From Deefgea piscis (GTDB taxonomy: Bacteria > Pseudomonadota > Gammaproteobacteria > Burkholderiales > Chitinibacteraceae), in NCBI RefSeq assembly GCF_019665785.1, contig NZ_CP081149.1, forward strand, positions 3,038,001-3,102,000: a stretch of DNA of 64,000 bases. Reading direction: 5' to 3'. Of the stretch, positions 59,034 through 64,000 are shown in pieces. The notes below the pieces were generated by a model, which saw nothing but the letters and a program-made list of their open reading frames with translations, was not told the origin of the DNA and searched no databases. Each line of letters starts with the position of its first letter. Within the stretch, counting starts at the first letter, position 1. Made by a program: the position numbers and the translations under genes.

Positions 59034-59714
59034 CTACCCTATCTTAAAGTGCGTTCCTTCATTGCCAGTCGTTCCTTCTTCATCTTTACAACGAATTACC
59101 TTCAAAAACGAAGCGGGTTCTCCCTGCTCAGACATCGTCAACTGAATCCAATTCAGATTCTTACCGTCTTTCAGCTCCCAACAACAGCCGTCCTCTAGAG
59201 GATAACTCGGGTTGTCTGGTGACATTAAAACAAAAAACACTTTTAAGTTAAGCTCATTAAATGACCAAAATTTTCCATCGTCATCTTGCTGATTTCCCAG
59301 CAACCTATTAAGTCTGGATATTTTCTCAGGTAACTGTTTACCACTCCAACTACCTTCGCCTTTAGCCTCAATCAAAATAAGCGTATTGTGAAAAGCAATA
59401 ATAAAGTCGATATCTTGTTGCGTCCCAGCAATTAAGGGAGGCTCAGTTTTATGATTACTAAACACCCTATTCAAGCTTTTTTCGCCATGCCTGAGAGTAT
59501 AAAAAGCACCCACGAGCCAATCGATGTGGTAATCCATTGCCCACCAAGCATCTAGTGGTATCTCGACCCTTTCTGCGGAAAGGGCCACACTAAGCCTGCC
59601 GATAAAGGTTTTACCCAGGCTTGGGTTATCTAGCGCATTATTGATTAACCAATAACGCTCTTTGCGATTAAATTTTTTCAAAACCTCAACAAGATTGTTT
59701 TTCAAGATACTCAC
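59034..59714 (-). CDS. Uncharacterised protein with a PD-(D/E)XK nuclease-like motif
   Basis: A 226-residue protein I do not recognise as a named family. Residues 98-118 have the layout of a PD-(D/E)XK active site: an acidic strand QQDIDFIIAF (D101/D103) followed by a hydrophobic strand LILIEAKGE (E116, K118). The upstream region is helical with a WWAMDYHIDW segment. It begins with GTG one base after the hsdR stop (gap of 1 bp), so it is translationally coupled to hsdR and could be an accessory nuclease or effector of the restriction locus. The enzymatic role is inference. Confidence 0.7.
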   Translation of the reverse strand: MSILKNNLVEVLKKFNRKERYWLINNALDNPSLGKTFIGRLSVALSAERVEIPLDAWWAMDYHIDWLVGAFYTLRHGEKSLNRVFSNHKTEPPLIAGTQQDIDFIIAFHNTLILIEAKGEGSWSGKQLPEKISRLNRLLGNQQDDDGKFWSFNELNLKVFFVLMSPDNPSYPLEDGCCWELKDGKNLNWIQLTMSEQGEPASFLKVIRCKDEEGTTGNEGTHFKIG

Positions 59715-59715
59715 C

Positions 59716-62700
59716 TCAATTCTTCAGCAAAATATCAAACAATTGATTGGCATGTTCACGCGCCACGGTACGCTCCCAGCCTGCCAGCGGCATTAATAAT
59801 CGGCGTAATAAGTCGCGTACTTCAGGGTGAACATCACGCATCTGCTTCCAGTTGTGCGCGGCCAAGGTATTACTCAACTCCACATGCTCAAACACCTTGG
59901 TCGTGATGACTTTAGCCACATCACCAGTCAACTCTTTGGCCAAATAGTGATATGCCGCCGTCTGTGCTGCATTTGCAAAGCCAGATTTATCTTTATCGCG
60001 GATTTGCTGCCCAAATAGCTCTAGCTGCTCTAAAAACTGCACCTGCGTGATGCGGCCTGCTTTTTCTTCGAGTAGTAGTTTTGCCAACTCTTCAGCCAGC
60101 TTGTCAAAAAAAGCAGGGTCTTTATCTCGGCCCGTCACAATCGTATGCTTGAGCTGATTTTTCATCGTCAGGGCTTGGCTGCCTGCGTTTGCACCGCGCT
60201 TGAGGCGTGCCATATCACTGGCATCCAGAATCGACACTTCATGCCCTAGCAGGCTTTTGGCTGGGCTGGCGGCGATGTATTCATCCAGTAATTGCTGAAG
60301 TAGCGCCGATTCCAGTTTGGTAATCCGCTCCTGATATGCATTGCTTGGTAACTTATCGCGCAACATCAGGCGAATTTCGCCAAACAACGTGAAATACGGT
60401 TTGAACGGAATGCCGCGCACGTCGGGCAAAATAATGTCGAGTGAGCGGTTAAATTGCTTCACCAGCGCGATAAATTCTTCGACGCTATCAAGGCGGGTAT
60501 CGGGGTCAAGATACTGCTCGGCGTCGTCTTTATAATCTTCACGCTGCGTCACAGGGTCGTGCTTACGCGGCAGCAGCTTTAAAATCCGCTCTAGCGTTGC
60601 CTGCGCTTTCGGGATTTCACTTTCTACGCCTTCCCACACCTGCGATGGTTTGACTTCACCACCGTAAATTTTCAGCGCATGGTCGAGGTGTTCGACTACA
60701 CCGTGGTAATCAACGATATAACCCGCATTTTTGCCCGCCAAAGTGCGATTCACCCGCGCAATCGCTTGCAGCAGCGTGTGTTCTTTCAGCGGTTTGTCCA
60801 GATACATTGTCCCCACAATCGGCGCATCCCAGCCAGTGAGCAACATATCCGATACGATAATCAAGCCGATATTATTGGCGTGAATTTGGCCGTCGCGGCC
60901 TTTGCTTTCATCACCATAGGGCAACGGGAATAATTTACTCACAAAGGTACTGATTTCATCAGGCAAGATAGCAACAGGCGTTGTCTTGGCTTTGATTTCA
61001 GCTTTGATACGTTCTTCAATTGAGGCAATCTCGGCGACATCGACCCCGCGTTTTTCAGCCTCTTCGGCTTCGGTATGCCCAGTGCGTTTTGACGTAATCC
61101 CCGCCAGCGAAATCACGACGCGGCTTTCAAATGTCGGCAAACCCAACTTAGCCCGTTCCATCATTTTGGCGTCGAGCAAATCCTTATACGCCACGGCCAT
61201 ATCGCGGCCATCGCAAACCAGCATGGCCTTGAGTCCTTTTGCCTGCACATTGGCTAAAAAATGCTCGGTCAAATGCTCGGCCACTTTATCCAAGCGGTCA
61301 GCGGCTTCGCGCCATTTTTGCAGCAAAGCTTTTTTCAGCGCGTACTGTCGAACTTCGGATTCGTCGCCAAATTTTTCTTTAAAGGCTTTATCGAGGTCGC
61401 CACTGGCCACCAGCTCAATCCACGCATCCAAATACTTAATCGGCAGCGTTGCGCCGTCGGCGACCGCTTCGTGTAGGCGATATTCGTCAATATATTCGCC
61501 ACCGCCAAACTCACCCAGCGTGTGTTTGTCGTCTTGCAGTAGCGGCGTCCCTGTAAAAGCCACAAACTTGGCGTTCGGCACGCTAGCGCGCATAAACGCG
61601 GCCAAAAAGTCGTATTGGCTGCGGTGCGCCTCATCGACCAGAACATAAAAATTAGCTTTATTACTCAGCACTCGAAAAGTGATTTTCTCCCGCGCTACCT
61701 CGACCCATTTCGCCTTGAGCAACACGCCGTCAGCGTCGACTTTGCCAAAATGGGCATTAGTCTGCTCAACGATATAAAAATCATTGTCGACCCGAACCCG
61801 CACATGCCGCGAGGCTTGCTCGTTCGGTTTTAAAGTATCGCCGTCATCCACATCTTCAGGTGTATCTGGCCCATCACTCTCAGTTTCCTCGTCTTGCTCT
61901 TGGAATTTATGCACCGTGCTGGTCAACACGCTACCGTAGTCATTCGATAGAATTCTAATTAGGCCATCGACCGAACCCGCCTTCATCGTCTTAATGCCAA
62001 TGGCGCAAAACGTCTCAAAAATCTGTTGGTCGAGGTCTTTGCGGTCGGTTAGCACCAGTACGGTCGGGTTGTTTAAACCCAAAGCATCACTTCTTAAATA
62101 CCGTGCCAGCAGCGCCATCGTCAGCGACTTGCCGCTACCCTGCGTATGCCACACCACGCCACCAACAGGATTCGGCGCAGTCAGGCGGGCCACTGTTTTG
62201 CGAATTGCCCGCCACTGTTGATAGCGCGGCAATTTTTTCATTACCTTGCCGTCGCGCACTTCAAACAACACCAAATGCGTAATCAGCTCAAGGAAGCGGC
62301 TCGGTTCAAATAGCGCCCATAGCAGCTCGTCCTGCTCACTAGGGTCATCCCCCAGCACTGCAATCACCTGCTGCCGTTCCGCCTCTTGCAAGCGGTAACG
62401 CGCATAGTAATCGGGTTTGGTCGCAATCGCGGCATAACGGCCTTCGCGGCGGTTGAGGCCCACCAGCACTTGGTTAAATACGAACTGTGGCGCAAAGCTG
62501 CGCTGATACCCATCGAGCTGGCCTAGCGCCTCTTCCATTCTATGGTGCGATGCTTTGCACTCAATCATCGCCAGCGGCAGCCCATTCACAAACAACAGCA
62601 AATCAGGGCGAAATGCATCACCGTCGGCATTAGCCCCGACAAACTGGTCAACCACATGAAAGTCATTATTCGCTGCATCGCTCGCGTCAAAAAACCGCAC

Positions 62701-63018
62701 GCTTTTCATAAAGCCCAGCGCGTCTTTAACCTGAATATCACTACGGTGAACCACCTGCTCCCAAAATGCGCGGTTAGCGGGTATCAACTCATCATTCACC
62801 CGCTTTTTAAGCTCAATCACCGCCGCCGCAACGCCGCCTGCCGTATCGGCCAGCCAAGGGTTCAGCATCAGCAAACGCGCTTGCAACACATCCAGCATGA
62901 CGGGAGCCAAATGGCGCGGTTCAGGCTTGATGGTTTTGCCCGATAGATGCTGGTAACCCAGCTTTACCAAACTGGCGATGGCAGGGTTTTCGACGCCGAT
63001 TTTTTCAGCTTGGCTCAT
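59716..63018 (-). CDS. hsdR: Type I restriction endonuclease subunit HsdR
   Basis: The motor and nuclease subunit of a type I restriction-modification complex. The 1,100-residue protein has an N-terminal PD-(D/E)XK domain (D139 in FRPDLLLF, E153 and K155 in IECKAS), two RecA-like helicase lobes with Walker [10 protein letters not shown] (near 290), [20 protein letters not shown] in [24 protein letters not shown], and [19 protein letters not shown], and a C-terminal helical region. An acidic insertion (many D/E, around 375-400) lies before the DEAH motif. hsdM and hsdS are absent and presumably lie upstream, beyond 64000. Confidence 0.95.
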   Translation of the reverse strand: MSQAEKIGVENPAIASLVKLGYQHLSGKTIKPEPRHLAPVMLDVLQARLLMLNPWLADTAGGVAAAVIELKKRVNDELIPANRAFWEQVVHRSDIQVKDALGFMKSVRFFDASDAANNDFHVVDQFVGANADGDAFRPDLLLFVNGLPLAMIECKASHHRMEEALGQLDGYQRSFAPQFVFNQVLVGLNRREGRYAAIATKPDYYARYRLQEAERQQVIAVLGDDPSEQDELLWALFEPSRFLELITHLVLFEVRDGKVMKKLPRYQQWRAIRKTVARLTAPNPVGGVVWHTQGSGKSLTMALLARYLRSDALGLNNPTVLVLTDRKDLDQQIFETFCAIGIKTMKAGSVDGLIRILSNDYGSVLTSTVHKFQEQDEETESDGPDTPEDVDDGDTLKPNEQASRHVRVRVDNDFYIVEQTNAHFGKVDADGVLLKAKWVEVAREKITFRVLSNKANFYVLVDEAHRSQYDFLAAFMRASVPNAKFVAFTGTPLLQDDKHTLGEFGGGEYIDEYRLHEAVADGATLPIKYLDAWIELVASGDLDKAFKEKFGDESEVRQYALKKALLQKWREAADRLDKVAEHLTEHFLANVQAKGLKAMLVCDGRDMAVAYKDLLDAKMMERAKLGLPTFESRVVISLAGITSKRTGHTEAEEAEKRGVDVAEIASIEERIKAEIKAKTTPVAILPDEISTFVSKLFPLPYGDESKGRDGQIHANNIGLIIVSDMLLTGWDAPIVGTMYLDKPLKEHTLLQAIARVNRTLAGKNAGYIVDYHGVVEHLDHALKIYGGEVKPSQVWEGVESEIPKAQATLERILKLLPRKHDPVTQREDYKDDAEQYLDPDTRLDSVEEFIALVKQFNRSLDIILPDVRGIPFKPYFTLFGEIRLMLRDKLPSNAYQERITKLESALLQQLLDEYIAASPAKSLLGHEVSILDASDMARLKRGANAGSQALTMKNQLKHTIVTGRDKDPAFFDKLAEELAKLLLEEKAGRITQVQFLEQLELFGQQIRDKDKSGFANAAQTAAYHYLAKELTGDVAKVITTKVFEHVELSNTLAAHNWKQMRDVHPEVRDLLRRLLMPLAGWERTVAREHANQLFDILLKN

Positions 63019-63054
63019 TCAATAATCTCAGTAAGCGCATTTCTAAGTCGCAAG

Positions 63055-63186
63055 ACAAAAGTCTTCACGCATCGTTGCTTCGCCTTGCGTGAAAACTTTT
63101 GTACCATTACGTGTTTTACAAAGTGGTTTCCTGCAAAACAGCCAAACGTATCAACCTGCAGGAAACAGTAGGTATTGCCTTGTAAA
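63055..63186. repeat. Inverted repeats in the fic-hsdR gap
   Basis: Three nested or adjacent inverted repeats in 130 bp: a 17-nt pair (63055-63071 with 63086-63102, 16 matches, 14-nt loop); a 10-nt perfect pair (63126-63135 with 63157-63166, GTTTCCTGCA / TGCAGGAAAC); and an outer 7-nt pair (63115-63121 with 63180-63186, TTTACAA / TTGTAAA). No gene fits here. They may form a terminator/attenuator or operator for hsdR, or be a remnant of a small mobile element. Confidence 0.7.
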
Positions 63187-63202
63187 CATTAAAATTAAAA
63201 GG

Positions 63203-63982
63203 CTACTGAGGCATACCCAACATAAACCAATACGGCTTAAAGCCTTCTTTGACGCATTCCGCCACCAGCGCCACAAACGGCGCTAGGTCGCCATCGACGC
63301 AGGCGGTATCAAGGGCTTCGTAATAGGCCAAGCGGCGCTCGACAGGCAATACAATGGCAGGGAAGCCCGATTTAATTAGCTCTAGGTTCAGCAGCAAGCG
63401 CGCAGTGCGGCCATTGCCGTCGATAAACGGGTGGATTTTGACGAAATCTAAATGCAGCTTGGCGGCGCGCTCAATAGGATGTAGCGCGTGCGCCTCGGTA
63501 TCGTACTGACTTTGTTCATACCAGCGCAGCAAAGCCACCATTTGCTCTGGCACTTGCAACATATCGGGTGGGATATGTCTTGCGCCTGCAATCGTCACAT
63601 TCAACTTGCGATACGTGCCAGCATTTTCGTCGTCGATTTGCTTCAAAATCAGCCGATGCAAATTGCGGATTTGCCACTCGCTAAATGGCTCTTCGCGGCG
63701 GGCAATCTCTTCCACATACAAAATCGCATCGCGATGATTGATGGCCTCAAAATGCTCACGCAGCAACTTACCGCCCACGGTAATACCTTCCAGCACCACC
63801 TTGGTTTCCATTAGCGTCAGCGTATTGCCTTCAATCGCATTCGAGTTATACGTCCAGCGCAGCACCAGCTCATCGTGCAAATTACGCACCGCAGCAGGTG
63901 GCAAGGGGCGCAACGCATCGAGTTTGGCTTTGCTCGCATCCAACTCAATCAGCAGTGCTGCCAATTCATTTTTCACCGTCAT
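63203..63982 (-). CDS. Fic-domain protein with N-terminal inhibitory motif
   Basis: A 259-residue Fic enzyme, likely an AMP-transferase modifying target hydroxyl side chains. The active-site motif is HPFIDGNGRTAR (H184). The inhibitory (S/T)xxxE(G/N) motif is present near the N-terminus as S47-N-A-I-E51-G, the class II arrangement in which the same chain blocks its own ATP site. The start ATG has a good AAGGAG site near the window end. It stands between the presumed hsdMS genes and hsdR. Fic proteins are often found in type I restriction loci, role unclear. Confidence 0.9.
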   Translation of the reverse strand: MTVKNELAALLIELDASKAKLDALRPLPPAAVRNLHDELVLRWTYNSNAIEGNTLTLMETKVVLEGITVGGKLLREHFEAINHRDAILYVEEIARREEPFSEWQIRNLHRLILKQIDDENAGTYRKLNVTIAGARHIPPDMLQVPEQMVALLRWYEQSQYDTEAHALHPIERAAKLHLDFVKIHPFIDGNGRTARLLLNLELIKSGFPAIVLPVERRLAYYEALDTACVDGDLAPFVALVAECVKEGFKPYWFMLGMPQ

Positions 63983-64000
63983 ATCCTTCTCTCCTTGCGA

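Overview
The window reads as a chromosomal segment of a betaproteobacterium of the Neisseriales, most likely the Chitinibacteraceae (Chitinibacter/Deefgea type). This is inferred from the 16S/23S character, the rpsU-yqeY-dnaG-rpoD order, a secreted GH18 chitinase, flagellar-type chemotaxis genes and luxS; no database search was possible. By eye the left part (about 1-22 kb) is more AT-rich than the right part (about 37-64 kb).

1-19.9 kb is a large divergent chemotaxis locus. The minus-strand arm runs from a cytoplasmic FlrB/FleS-like histidine kinase through a partner-switching pair (STAS protein plus REC-PP2C-ATPase protein), a small membrane-anchored MCP-like protein, cheY, cheA, cheW, a double-PAS chemoreceptor ending in the CheR tether NWEEF, cheR, cheD and cheB (cut by the window edge). 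The plus-strand arm is cheV-cheV-cheY-cheZ-cheA followed by an EAL-HDOD protein, and has a sigma-28-like -10 box ahead of it. Only one cheB, cheR and cheD set is seen for two CheA kinases.

19.9-24.2 kb holds an AT-rich CaCA-type cation exchanger, an amino-acid permease, a gene-poor stretch and a complete IS407-group IS3-family element with terminal inverted repeats, a 4-bp target duplication (CATT) and an A6G frameshift site. 24.2-29.8 kb is a full rrn operon on the minus strand (P1 promoter, boxA, 16S, tRNA-Ile, tRNA-Ala, 23S, 5S, terminator), with the IS sitting just beyond its terminator.

30-47 kb: luxS; an AIDA-type autotransporter with its probable dedicated heptosyltransferase; tRNA-Ile2 (CAU); the macromolecular-synthesis operon rpsU-yqeY-dnaG-rpoD with a near-consensus promoter; divergent tsaD; a FAH-family hydrolase and a CobD/CbiB-family protein; sodB; and a secreted chitinase whose linker is encoded by fourteen 12-bp repeats.

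47-56 kb is one tightly overlapping operon for a type II secretion / MSHA-like machine: gspG, gspF, gspE, four small PilM/N/O/P-like proteins, a lipoprotein secretin and three more pseudopilin-like proteins. Its position right after the chitinase suggests a secretion link, but this is inference. nadA follows on the opposite strand.

57.3-58.2 kb is a tRNA operon (four nearly identical tRNA-Gly, tRNA-Cys, tRNA-Leu) with a clear promoter and terminator. Beyond it (58.2-64 kb) lies a defence-type cluster on the minus strand: Fic protein, an inverted-repeat-rich gap, HsdR of a type I restriction system, a predicted PD-(D/E)XK nuclease and a YgjP-like metallopeptidase. hsdM and hsdS are not in the window and presumably lie past 64 kb.
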